Of a DNA stretch of 64,000 bases, positions 36,801 through 44,463 are shown one piece after another. Made by a program: the position numbers and the translations under genes. The stretch is taken from positions 1 to 64,000 of the forward strand of contig UQNN01000007.1 of assembly GCA_900542445.1 (NCBI GenBank), in the 5' to 3' direction. The DNA is from an uncultured Eubacteriales bacterium (lineage in GTDB: Bacteria; Bacillota; Clostridia; Christensenellales; Aristaeellaceae). Under the pieces are notes generated by a model. That model was not told the DNA's origin. It made no database searches and saw nothing but the letters and a program-made list of their open reading frames with translations. Each line of letters starts with the position of its first letter. Position 1 is the first letter of the stretch.

Positions 36801-39800
36801 GTGACGACGGTATAATAGCCCGCCGCGCCGTCAAGCTCGGAAACATCCTGCTCGGCCGTGCTGTGGTTCGCGTCCGTCTTTTTGAAATCGTAATAGGCCT
36901 TGTAGCCCTGGCTCACCGGGTTCAGGTACGGCTTGGCGGGATCGTCGCCGATCGCGCCCGCGTCCGGCTGCTCAAAGACGACATACGCCTCGCCCTCTTC
37001 GAGCCTCGGCAGATACGGGAACAGCACGTCGCCGTTTGCGTCGGAGGTCACCGTCTGATACAGATACGGCTGTCCGTCGCTAAGCAGAACCTCGTGCAGT
37101 TCGCCGTCCGCGTCTTTCTTCATGATGCGAAGCACAGCGCCTTCGACAACCGGCGTATCGTCGTCGCGGTTGCTTCTCACGCTGCCGAACACGCGAACCT
37201 GAACGGATACGCCGCGCGTATTCACCATCGAAATCGTGTTGGCCACGCTGCCCGCCGCCAGATCAATCTGCGCGTCATACGCCAGCTGATAGCTGTAATT
37301 CGGCGCGGAAATCTCTTCGACGTAATAGGTGTACGGCGTGCCGTCCGTCATCGCGTCTTCCGGCGCATAGACTTCGTTCAGCTGCACCATGCCGTCCGCG
37401 CCGGATTTGAAGCGCGCCGCGTTTTCACGCGCGCCCGTCCAGTCGCCAAACGGCGTGCCGCTTTCACGACCCGCATAATAGCGCTTATTGTTCTGCTCGT
37501 CCAGCGTATACAGCGAGAAGAAGCAGTTTTCCAGCGCAGTCGGCGTTTCGCTTTCGCTCAGCCGTCTGGTCTTCTCAATCTGACCCGCCATCAGCGTGCC
37601 GGCGTTGACAAAGTCAACCTTCAGCTGGCGCTGAACGTCCATCGCGTTGTAACGCGTGACGGTCACGTCCCGGCTGCTGGTGATCCGGCCGTTCGCGACG
37701 GTCGTGCCGTTGTAAACAGGCGTCTCCGGGTTTCCATTCAGATAGGCCGCGGACTTGGCGAACCAGTAGCCCACGCTTTCGTCCATGCTTTCCACAACGG
37801 TGTATGCGCCCGGATCGAGCCGCACGACGACGGACTGACTCCGTTCAGTCTCGGTGAAGCCGCCGAGCGTAATCGGCTGCTGCGCCACCTTCTGCCAGCT
37901 TTCGGTTCCATGGGCATCGACGACGCGCATTTCCAGCTCGGCCGCTTCCGTCGTCCCCTTCTTATAGACATAGAAGGCGACGCTTTCCGGGATGCTCTGC
38001 GTCTGAGAAGGCTCAAACGTCTTGGTGATTTCCAGATACGCGCGCGGCGTGTTGGTCACATCGATGGTGTGATCGGTGATCGTCACGCTGTTGTTCGCGT
38101 CCTGGCGGCCCGCGTCGCTCTGATTTTTGAGCGTTGCGGAAGCGAAGAGCTGAACTTCGCTCGTGTAGCTCTTGCTCTTCCCGCTCTTATCCAGATGCTC
38201 GTAATCCTCGTCGCAGATGACGCGGAACCACGTCGTAAACAGCTGCCCAGCGTTCACCTGTCCCTGCGGAATCGTCTCGACCAGCTTATACCAGCCGGAA
38301 TACAGGCCGTCAAACGTGATTTTGCCCGTTTCGGCGTCCGTTGTGCCCGTATGCGGCAGATACACATAGCCGATCTTCGGATAGTTCAATTTGCCCTCGA
38401 ACTCGTCCTGCGATTTGAACGGGCAGAAATACAGGGCAAAATCCGCCGCAATCGGCTTCAAATCCGCCGTATCGCCGCTCCGATCGCTGACCTTGTGAAG
38501 GGTGACACTCGTCGTCGCCGGGTTGTAAACCGTAATCGGTTCGTCAGCCTCAACGTCCGCGCCCGCGATCGTCAGCTTTCCGCCGTTGAGCAGCTTGAAA
38601 TACCGGTTGACCACTGCGTTCGGGTTCCAGTTTGCAGCCACCGGCGTTTCATCCAGCGTCTCGGCAATCGCGTACTCGGCCTGCGGATAATTGCCCGCCT
38701 CGCTCGTGCGATAATCCCAGATCGGAAGGCTGAAAATGACCTCGCCCTTTTCGTTCGTGGTCTGTCGTGTGTTCGCCAGCGCGCTTTCGTTGCTGCTCAG
38801 AACCGCGCTCTCGCCATCGGAATAACCAATCTGAATCGGCGCGCCCTCGACCAGATTCCCAGCCGCGTCCCGCTTGATGACGGTCAGCGAATGGAAACGC
38901 GTATTCGTGGAGCAGACGGCAATCTGGCTCTTGTACTCGCCCGTGGTGAACGTCAGTCGGTTGGCCGACGTGCCGTTCACATTCTCGCCGTCAAACACAA
39001 AACCGCTCTTGTCGGTCTGCACGCCCTCGATTACCGGCGCGGTTGTCTCTTCAATCGTGAACTTCGTCTGGCGCGGCAGCTGCACCGTCGTCTCATAATG
39101 GTTCGCGTTGTTCAGCGTGACATGGGTATACACATTGCCTTTTGCATCCGTGATGGTGTAAACCGCATCCGTGCTTCCCTCTCCGCCGTAATAGCGCTTG
39201 CCGTCCACATACTTGGCGACCGTCAGATAGGTCATCTCGCCGAGGATGTTCTTGATGGCGTTGTCCTGTCCGTCTTTGTTCAGATAATCGTCTGCAACCG
39301 TCACGTAATCCGCATCCTGCGCATTCTTGACAGCCTTCACATGCAGGGCATACTGCTCCTGCATATAAACCATGTTAATCGGGTAATCCTTCTCGCGGAG
39401 GATGAAATCGGCCTCGTAGAAGGGTTGTCCGTTTTCATCCACGTCCAGCTTCACCGGGTTATCCGGATTGGCTGCGCCGCCGTTTTCCGTATAGAGCGTC
39501 TCCAGCGAAACGGTGATGCTCACGCCGTAGCTCGCGCTCATGCCGCTCTCGCAGCCTGTGACAAATTCTGTGCTGAACGCGCCGCTGCCCGTGACGGCCT
39601 CCAACAGGCCGTTCGCGTTTTCGCGCGCAAGCAGGAGTTCAAAGGTCACGCCCGCCAGCGGCCGAAGCTTGTCGACCAGGTTCTTGTCCTTCGCTTCGGT
39701 GGACGACCAGTATTCCTTATCCAGCTTCACTTGGAACAGACCCTTGAACTCGGTCCCCCCGCCGCTCGTCACATCGGCCTCGTTGTATGCGTCCACTTTC

Positions 39801-42800
39801 GTCACGGCATTGACCTTTGTCGCCGCAGCAGACCACACGCCGCCGTAGACCTTCTGATAGCCGCCTGCGTGGTTGATCTTCACCTCCCGGAACAGGAAGG
39901 TATATTCGCCGACGTCGTCGCCCAGGTCAAAAGCGTCCGTCATGAACGCGCCCGTGCCCATGCCGCTCGCGCCGGTTTCATAGGTGATTCCGTCAGTAAT
40001 CAGTTTGCTCTTCTGCGGTTCGGCGGTGAAAATAGCTTCCAGCTCCGCTTCCCGGCCAGTATATTCGCCTTTTTTCACCGTGTCTCCCGCCTGCGGCGCT
40101 TTAAACGCTCTGTTGCGGTCCAGCAGTTCGCGCTGTTCTTCCGTCAGGTCGCTCGTGCGGATGGCGTAAACCTCAAACTGGCAGTAATCCAGCCGCTGCG
40201 TCTTGTCGTCGACAACGCCTTCCGTCGCCGCGCCGTCTGCAAACTGAACCGTGTAGCCGATCTTGTTCAGCTTCAGCTGCACATAGTCCTTGTAATTGGT
40301 GATGCTGCTCTGACTGTCGTTCTGATTCTCGGTCTCTTCGCCCGTCAATTCAACATATTTGAAGTTCTTCTGCACATCCTGATAATCGCGCGGCTCTCTG
40401 TTGTACGTCGCGTTTTCGCTGTGCGCATGATCCGAATCTTCGGATTGATAGGCGCAGTATCCGTCCGGAACTTTCGTTTCCACGAGCACATAGTGCTTGA
40501 GGCCGTGCAGATCGGAGATCGTCGCAGTCGGGTTCGTCATGTTGAACGACTCAACCTGTTCAAGCGTGCCGTCGTCCTTCACTTCGTAGAGCGTCATCGT
40601 CGCGCCCGTCAGCGGATACTCCGGCGCGTTGCCGCGCTTCAGCTCATATTCCTTCTTGTAGTTCAGGCTGACGTTGAGAGCGGCCTTCGGCTCATTTTTA
40701 AACGTCAGCGTCTGGCTGGCATTTTCGTCCAGCTCGAACTGCTGCCCGTCTTCCGCCTTGAAATACCTCTGCGCCGCCTGCTCCTGCTTCACCGTGTACG
40801 TCAGCGCCGTGGTTTTGTCGTTCGGATCGCCGTAAATCGGCAGGCCGGACAGCTCAAACGCCTGGCTTGCGCCCTTTCCGCCCGTGTAAACCAGCGTGTT
40901 CGTCGTTTCGTCGAGCACAAAGCCGGTTTCCAGCAGCGCCCGATAGGCATAGCTGTCCTTCGCGAGGTTCGACGCGTCCACCGAGACCGTGAACTCCGCC
41001 AGATCCTTCGCGTTCACATAATCGATGTCCGCGGGCTTCGTGCCCAGCTTTTCCTTCTTCTCGTCGCACAGCTCAACCGTCAGGCTGCCGACGTTCGCCG
41101 TGTTGGGAACAGTCGGATTGTCCGCCCGATTCGTCTCGCTATACGTCAGCGGCCCAAAGACGCTGTCGTTGAGCATCATGTCGCCGGAAACCGCCGTTTC
41201 CCTGACATAGTACGTGCCGTAAGCCGGGATGGTGAACACGCCGACCGCCTGATCCGGCTTGCGCACCGTGACCGGCTCACCGACCTGCCGCATGTTCTCG
41301 TCGTACAGGGTAAACGTCGCAAAGCTGCCGTTCTCCACCTCGGCCGGGAAGTCTTTTTTCACCTCAAGCTGATACTTCCGCAGGTCAACCTGTCCGGCCT
41401 TCTGGCTGTCGTCGCCCGCCGCAACCGTCAGCCAAACGAGTTCCGTATTCAAATAGTAGTTCTCCGGTGCGGCCAGCTCCTGCAAATAATAGGAAGTTTC
41501 TTCCTCCACCGGGAGCACCAGTTCGATTCTGCCGTCCGCGTCCGTCGTGAAGCGATACGCGTCCGCCACATTTTCGGGCTGGGTCAAGCGCCCCGCTTCA
41601 TCCACAATGGCCGCCGTCTTTTCCGTCAGCACGCCGTCCGTCAGCGTCCGCCCGACCAGATAGGTCTTGCCATCCGCTTTCCGGGTCAGCACGGCATAAA
41701 CCGCGCCGGGCAGTGTCGCGTTGTCGCTGCCTTCCTTGGTGAAGGTCGTCTTGCCGACCTGACGCGTGTTGGTGACGATGATCGTCTTGCCCGTACCGTC
41801 GTTCAGCGTCACGCTCCGCTCGCTGTACGTCACCGCATAGCCTTCTGCCGCCGCTTCGACGACGGTATAGGTCACCACATGGCCGTTTTCGTCCCAGCCG
41901 CGCAGCGAAAGGGTCTGGCTCGCCTCGTTCTGTTCACCGTCGGTCGTCAGTTCAACCGTCCGGCTCGGCAGCGCGTCGCCCGCTTCGCAGGCAGCCTGAA
42001 CCGTGATCGTCCACGTTTGTTCTTTGTTCAGGCCGCTCACATCGACAAGCCGCTTCGTGATGGTTAGCTCCTGCTGCTTGATGAAGAAATAGTCGGCGTT
42101 CTGGATTCTCGCGTCGTCCGTAAAGGTGATCTGAATCTCCGCTTCGGGCTTCTCCTCCTCGCGGTTCTTCTTGCTCGCGTAAAACAGACCGTCCGTCTGT
42201 TCGTTGCTCTCCACCTTCACGCAGTAGGTGATGCGGTTCCCGTCCCCGTCGAATCTCGGCAGATAGACGGATTCCGCCTCATCCAGCGTCGTCTGCTTCA
42301 CCGGCTCCGTCTCGCCGTCGCGCGTGATGGTCACCGTGTAATGGCTTTGATCCGCTTCCAGATTGGCGCCCCGCTCATACTCGCGCAGATAGGCTTTCAG
42401 GTTCAGCAGACCATCCGTCGAATAGTTCTTCACGGCGTTGTCGTCCGTCATCCGCGTCTGACTGCCCGCCTCGATGAGGACAATCCTGTTATCCGCCTTG
42501 GCAAAACCGTCGGATACGTCCGTTTCTTCCATCGTATAGGTATCCGCGGGCAGATAAACCGTGGTCGGATTTCCGTTTTCGACCTTCACCGTGTAGGTGC
42601 GGCCGTTCTGCGCGGTCAGCGTAAACTCCGCGGAAAGGCTGGAGTTTGTATCTTGCGTGCCGTCCGGCGCATAGAACATCTTTTCGAGGATAAACTGGCC
42701 GTTCTGCGCGTTGTAATCCTCGAACTCGGCTTTCACCGCGTTTTCTTCCGTTCCGGCCGTCACCGTCACAAGCTGATACGGATAGAACGCCTCGCCGATT

Positions 42801-44440
42801 TTGATCGTCTGGTCACCCGGCTTGACGTTGGTATAGCCCGCTTCCATCCCCGTGCGCACCACATAGTAGTCGCCTTCGGGCAGTTCCCGGCTCGTCTCAA
42901 ACGCGCCGATCCGGTCGGAAAGCTTCGCGTTCTCGCCAAGCACCAGCTCGCCCTTTTCGTTGTGCGTCACTTCGCTGGCCTTATAAATCGCAAAGACCGC
43001 ATCGCTGCCCGAATAGGCCGTTCTGTCCGCTACATCTGCCGCAAGCTTCACATACTGTTCCGGCAGGATGTAGCCGCCCTGACGCACGAAATGATAATAC
43101 AGCGTTTTGCTGCTGTCGGCCGTCTTTTCGTCGCCGTCGCCGTAAACCGTGTAGTTCAGCGTCGAATCCAGCGTGACGCCCAAGCCCTTAAAGGCGGCGT
43201 CATCCAGCCGTTCGTCGTCGCAGTCCAGCTCAAAGTCCGCCCTGTCATAGATCAGGTTGACCGTGTAATTGTTGTACGCATAGACCGACGGATGAACGGT
43301 ATTATCGCCGTCCAGCGCCGCAGTGTTGTGGATCGTGTTCCCTCCGTTTGCGGGCATTACGAGGCTGCGCGTGCCATCCCCGTTTTCCACAATATCGCAG
43401 GTGTAGGCGCTGTCTCCAAGCGTCACTGTGGCCTGCTTCGGATAGACCTTCGCGCCATTCTTTCCCGCAACCGGCTGAATCGTTTCCTGGAGCGTATAGC
43501 CGGAAAGATCGAGCACGCCATTGTCCACGTAGTCGCTGTTCTGGCGCAGAATCTCGCCCTGCGTTCCCAGCGCGCCCGTGCGCACCTGATAGGTGAAGGT
43601 TACCTCGTCGCCGTTTACCGTGTGCGTCACGGCCTCGTTCTGCACATCCCACGTCTTTGCTTCCGCCGCATTCCGGAAGGCGTTCGTGTGGATCGTTGCC
43701 TGATAGTCAATCGGCGTACCGGCGTAATCGTTCAGTTCGCCGTTTTCGTCATAGTAGCGCATCTTCGGCGTGATCGACGCGGAGAGTGAAACCGTCGGCG
43801 TGATGAGATCGCCGTCGGCATGTTCACCGTTATCGATCATGCGGCCAAAGAACGTATAATTCAGCGTCACGGCGTTGCTGCCGTCCGCGCGAACGACGCT
43901 TTGGACGCTGTCAACGTTCAGGGTATCCGTCCAACCTCCGTTATCGGTCGCGGAAATCCGCAGATTGCCGGGCGCGCTGATTTGCAGCTTGATATCGTCG
44001 TAGGAATCGAACGGGCGATATCGAATGTACTCGTCGAACGTCATCGAATACAGGTCAAACGCCCTGTATTCGGTCAGGTTCGAGGCGAGCTGGAAGGTCA
44101 TGCTCAATGTAAAGGGGACGACCTCGCCCGTCTTCCACTGCGCCGCGTTCTGCGCCGGACGCAGGTTCGCGTAAATCAAGGTATCTTTTCCATTCTTTTC
44201 GACATCCCGAACGCGGTCGGCGAAAGACATGTGCGTTTCGTCCGTCGTCGTTTCAAACTCGGCTTCATAGGCTTCCTGCAAAGAGCCATACGTTTCGCCG
44301 CTTCTGAGGGTCTGCGCAACCGGCTTCTGCACCTGGCTGACCACTTCTTCGGCAATCGCCGTCGTCGGGCAAGAGCTGACGAGCATCGCGGCCGTCATCA
44401 CCCAGGCCATAACCCTTTTCAGATGGTTCATCTTTTCCAT
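27863..44440 (-). CDS. Giant Cna-B/SpaA-repeat surface protein (5,525 aa)
   Basis: One uninterrupted frame starting MEKMNHLKRVMAWVMTAAML with a signal peptide cleaved after AIA; the ATG at 44440 has GGAGG five bases away. An N-terminal adhesin-like part is followed by many SpaA/Cna-B prealbumin-type modules (each starting like N-R-x-G-x-L-x-I-x-K and ending G-T-x-Y-x-V-x-E). Mid-protein come DUF11-like stretches and an SdrD-B-like module (LGNRVWIDFNGDGIQ), then about 13 modules in tandem, the last a canonical Cna-B (RKAWNDANDAQKLRPQSV). Such modules usually form isopeptide bonds in adhesins. The end (TILDDLGVPLGGSINMNEG, then DCFN) has no LPXTG motif or membrane helix. It is co-transcribed with the Glu/Pro-repeat gene 23 bases upstream. 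Confidence 0.92.
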   Translation of the reverse strand: MEKMNHLKRVMAWVMTAAMLVSSCPTTAIAEEVVSQVQKPVAQTLRSGETYGSLQEAYEAEFETTTDETHMSFADRVRDVEKNGKDTLIYANLRPAQNAAQWKTGEVVPFTLSMTFQLASNLTEYRAFDLYSMTFDEYIRYRPFDSYDDIKLQISAPGNLRISATDNGGWTDTLNVDSVQSVVRADGSNAVTLNYTFFGRMIDNGEHADGDLITPTVSLSASITPKMRYYDENGELNDYAGTPIDYQATIHTNAFRNAAEAKTWDVQNEAVTHTVNGDEVTFTYQVRTGALGTQGEILRQNSDYVDNGVLDLSGYTLQETIQPVAGKNGAKVYPKQATVTLGDSAYTCDIVENGDGTRSLVMPANGGNTIHNTAALDGDNTVHPSVYAYNNYTVNLIYDRADFELDCDDERLDDAAFKGLGVTLDSTLNYTVYGDGDEKTADSSKTLYYHFVRQGGYILPEQYVKLAADVADRTAYSGSDAVFAIYKASEVTHNEKGELVLGENAKLSDRIGAFETSRELPEGDYYVVRTGMEAGYTNVKPGDQTIKIGEAFYPYQLVTVTAGTEENAVKAEFEDYNAQNGQFILEKMFYAPDGTQDTNSSLSAEFTLTAQNGRTYTVKVENGNPTTVYLPADTYTMEETDVSDGFAKADNRIVLIEAGSQTRMTDDNAVKNYSTDGLLNLKAYLREYERGANLEADQSHYTVTITRDGETEPVKQTTLDEAESVYLPRFDGDGNRITYCVKVESNEQTDGLFYASKKNREEEKPEAEIQITFTDDARIQNADYFFIKQQELTITKRLVDVSGLNKEQTWTITVQAACEAGDALPSRTVELTTDGEQNEASQTLSLRGWDENGHVVTYTVVEAAAEGYAVTYSERSVTLNDGTGKTIIVTNTRQVGKTTFTKEGSDNATLPGAVYAVLTRKADGKTYLVGRTLTDGVLTEKTAAIVDEAGRLTQPENVADAYRFTTDADGRIELVLPVEEETSYYLQELAAPENYYLNTELVWLTVAAGDDSQKAGQVDLRKYQLEVKKDFPAEVENGSFATFTLYDENMRQVGEPVTVRKPDQAVGVFTIPAYGTYYVRETAVSGDMMLNDSVFGPLTYSETNRADNPTVPNTANVGSLTVELCDEKKEKLGTKPADIDYVNAKDLAEFTVSVDASNLAKDSYAYRALLETGFVLDETTNTLVYTGGKGASQAFELSGLPIYGDPNDKTTALTYTVKQEQAAQRYFKAEDGQQFELDENASQTLTFKNEPKAALNVSLNYKKEYELKRGNAPEYPLTGATMTLYEVKDDGTLEQVESFNMTNPTATISDLHGLKHYVLVETKVPDGYCAYQSEDSDHAHSENATYNREPRDYQDVQKNFKYVELTGEETENQNDSQSSITNYKDYVQLKLNKIGYTVQFADGAATEGVVDDKTQRLDYCQFEVYAIRTSDLTEEQRELLDRNRAFKAPQAGDTVKKGEYTGREAELEAIFTAEPQKSKLITDGITYETGASGMGTGAFMTDAFDLGDDVGEYTFLFREVKINHAGGYQKVYGGVWSAAATKVNAVTKVDAYNEADVTSGGGTEFKGLFQVKLDKEYWSSTEAKDKNLVDKLRPLAGVTFELLLARENANGLLEAVTGSGAFSTEFVTGCESGMSASYGVSITVSLETLYTENGGAANPDNPVKLDVDENGQPFYEADFILREKDYPINMVYMQEQYALHVKAVKNAQDADYVTVADDYLNKDGQDNAIKNILGEMTYLTVAKYVDGKRYYGGEGSTDAVYTITDAKGNVYTHVTLNNANHYETTVQLPRQTKFTIEETTAPVIEGVQTDKSGFVFDGENVNGTSANRLTFTTGEYKSQIAVCSTNTRFHSLTVIKRDAAGNLVEGAPIQIGYSDGESAVLSSNESALANTRQTTNEKGEVIFSLPIWDYRTSEAGNYPQAEYAIAETLDETPVAANWNPNAVVNRYFKLLNGGKLTIAGADVEADEPITVYNPATTSVTLHKVSDRSGDTADLKPIAADFALYFCPFKSQDEFEGKLNYPKIGYVYLPHTGTTDAETGKITFDGLYSGWYKLVETIPQGQVNAGQLFTTWFRVICDEDYEHLDKSGKSKSYTSEVQLFASATLKNQSDAGRQDANNSVTITDHTIDVTNTPRAYLEITKTFEPSQTQSIPESVAFYVYKKGTTEAAELEMRVVDAHGTESWQKVAQQPITLGGFTETERSQSVVVRLDPGAYTVVESMDESVGYWFAKSAAYLNGNPETPVYNGTTVANGRITSSRDVTVTRYNAMDVQRQLKVDFVNAGTLMAGQIEKTRRLSESETPTALENCFFSLYTLDEQNNKRYYAGRESGTPFGDWTGARENAARFKSGADGMVQLNEVYAPEDAMTDGTPYTYYVEEISAPNYSYQLAYDAQIDLAAGSVANTISMVNTRGVSVQVRVFGSVRSNRDDDTPVVEGAVLRIMKKDADGELHEVLLSDGQPYLYQTVTSDANGDVLFPYLPRLEEGEAYVVFEQPDAGAIGDDPAKPYLNPVSQGYKAYYDFKKTDANHSTAEQDVSELDGAAGYYTVVTGEELMANPNELFSTLHFNAYNEPKGRLVILKRDYENKSALVVGAKFSAAETDGMDETHSYAFANLEPTAADRTEAPQTLEIGEKTYTLAKDRTYYTDEQGYRYTYVITSYVESGNYAFAETTTPADYIETEASQSAGMPWHTKAEAVLTNKGGFAAAAFANIPNRDPYLDKTVSAVNGEAGGKLGNLQNTQADGSWQTVTFEIRKTTSDSGAADANDAIRYPMSSFVITDNKVEYQTVDALGNKSGWLDGGAETVQTQHFVEGVTVGKMSFAQLEEAYGTAAEGDRIYADVYGLIGTQETLIQSNIDVTDSGADVSLKAEDGGCIYTGFKIAYHMRDGRDIPAGLRQDTPIVVTMRFHQESGEAIDRVCGVRNTAGLNLAYAIGAKSQESVSKTYTDAANRDADSSIGLPKARITKQVQRAEIVQNPNTGDYVVTVEAEATNPKSNSLTVSAGSGAHYTIVFENISGQAENLPAIEAPILVDTLPRQAMAVKAEATSDNAALKLTTTVSQDGYTVVVRGDGRLEAGQKITLTVDALFVGERILEQIIAHNTGMDANIAYAMSGVQTVKNTKNPFGVPFVDEAGNEITGMVKQQPGDSQSGELPGFEGQHGISAKAEHRSAEPSALTISKYVAGTITGKDKFVSGSNVAVTGAKTEKDNEINRIYYRILVENPSLSPATNVAVMDELPHTDDWRNDSSTRDSKWDVALESTAISVTKYAADGSSTELKPGEDYTVYFTQKKITSQNRNTYNDYFDADNIRNSWATSMAPADVHGFAVMLTQPLAGKERVLIEYTCSAPEVTDSSVYFTTANNIARLSYDQHSGVASDVARVAIIPEKVWLGNRVWIDFNGDGIQSKDLSVEPNYAYTGEGKQLTMQLSQRYNRYRPTTQTQTITDGSYQFDELFAAVKLASLKNDPNDSAGDVVATNLSGSERYTYQLTLSGIPESFRVTRKGVNNPIASDEDSDFVAKGNGGAATKWFYLPVPTEEMVKNNQLGYPQVDVGLVPVRDLEITKEADNNAAVSDAVFAIYGPYTTEELDNLTAVSAAKKVGEMTSSGNVYSFVSTQSAYLTYADSYLVVETSAPAPYLSTGATFSGKEGIAPHGEVEIDGEKHSCFVLEGMNTLPGDFKADSRKTYYVDATDLYSAAGTYMLTAQKKVFAKGTQVELERYANLFRIRVTSPDDPNLTKRVAAGGNVTVEENAVFVQADENGKFDLTMNYATIPETGWTQRDWEGMTYTYQIEEVDTPAFDGVTYDKTKYTVTVTLEDDGQGHLIPNAEISDGEDGSIVLKNELARRDLTISKTTAGNAVLSDDAFTVKIRLSRNDIVPVDGDYPMDGAAETTLTVKNGEATLKIRGGQKVTIKEIPVGTAYTVEETDERAQGYNIDASAYTSGGSGMIATDKEARVELKNVRNAGSLAIRKKIEGKDPISERKFSFTAAITYPAGVDLSDADNLPKVPMGSPMTVENRTVTIQDIRIAVSQTEPDVSVTIDNILYGASYTVTENDGFAEWGYAAYYDEDMKFGASTSNRVVDAENQTALFTNVRSAGKLKIGKTATGTGVGKGLAADTETYDVTLTLENEKVSLDGHVGRSNMPSEGEKTTYPVKQKRVGQTVTLTLSLHNGEVVTFEDLPKGTSYAVVEDEQTYRDMGFIVSYADGNSSTTEKNKGTISEETASSVQITNVRDTHSVSITKNVLGQMANEGDAFDFNVRIEKKDDALSDAAVYRAYTYTVNGQTATIDFRRKDVQTISLKKGETAVIDDVPDGADIIVTEAMSEKHADEGYTLKTTQTENNEKPNIIGYTFTNERYIGSIEITKALAGTGSDKGYGKTFTFDVKLWNEHDLDLLNAQTSTMPSGVDGLTKTNEQRDGHDVYAGTVSITMGADGRPVSASITNIPAHTHYEIVERDYTDDGYTTQTPQNASGLIDVVNEAGREEAMTFTNTRESGTLALSKALKGNATDSEKEFTFRVKLENARFDTATQRDAYDVVIREANKADVQTTVARDANGEYVLTLKGGQTATLLDVLYGTTATVAEDDYTAEGYEAVSTQTAAVNGQTPDAAAAFTNERYIGSIEITKALAGTGSDKGYGKTFTFDVKLWNEHDLDLLNAQTSTMPSGVDGLTKTNEQRDGHDVYAGTVSITMGADGRPVSASITNIPAHTHYEIVERDYTDDGYTTQTPQNASGLIDVVNEAGREEAMTFTNTRESGTLALSKALKGNATDSEKEFTFRVKLENARFDTATQRDAYDVVIREANKADVQTTVARDANGEYVLTLKGGQTATLLDVLYGTTATVAEDDYTAEGYEAVSTQTAAVNSQTPDAAAAFTNERNVGVLSVTKNAVGNAVKFEKNGRAVFSFSATLTYADWIDLTQTNNLPTVDGKTPKNMTVDAKNHTVTLSLSIPVTEAARVGSLNVENILKGTRYAVREVFDTQDGYYLTVSTQNGRVNGSEVTGTIADALTGDAVFTNTRNVGALEITKKLEGTGYNDRVAVSNAVRTSFGFTVRLWREDGVRLTGDNRPTLNGKALTLETRTENGFTYDEAHVTVDMADGAAATGEERSVTIGNILVDTHYTVIEDENGYQTEGYVVRQGEQGGVMTDAGDTLRFVNTRDTGSLEIVKNLDGGTAEFGREFEFTVTLSRNDNIALAGTYLTQSGRTVAFEDNAAGGVTARVRVAGGGSLTILGIPSGTSYTVSEADYTADRYTTTSTGAVGVVETAAVRATFLNTRANPGYGALTVTKTVEAIGGAEIPDTQFVFDIALTLEDGEDFTGTLRTTRTSGETGRLYFNGGAASIRLSHGESVTLSGIPLGTSYTVTERAAQDMRVSSTGSEGAITGTGHMAAFVNTMTQAYTDLIVRKAWNDANDAQKLRPQSVTVDVTRNGQTITTLTLNAANRWTQTLTQLPMFDDNGEAYDYDVVENDVPEGYTASVVTRGTTFTVINTHRIDDGFVPVDPENRRRGGLTILDDLGVPLGGSINMNEGDCFN
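29829..31388 (-). repeat. Tandem near-identical 780-bp duplication within the giant gene
   Basis: Positions 29829-30608 and 30609-31388 repeat with period 780 bp (260 codons, two Cna-B-type modules). The translations differ at only one residue that I found (NSQTPD versus NGQTPD). Identity continues slightly into the third boundary. This indicates very recent duplication or ongoing unequal recombination. Confidence 0.9.
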
Positions 44441-44463
44441 CCTGTCCTCCAAAAACATGTCGC

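Noticed and set aside
27992..42067. 4,691-codon open frame on the plus strand
   Set aside because: It is codon-aligned antisense to the giant Cna-B gene, has an Arg/Val/Leu-biased nonsense composition, and is explained by the absence of TTA/CTA/TCA codons in the real gene.
43302..43652. 116-codon frame within the giant gene
   Set aside because: Out-of-frame shadow of the adhesin coding sequence.
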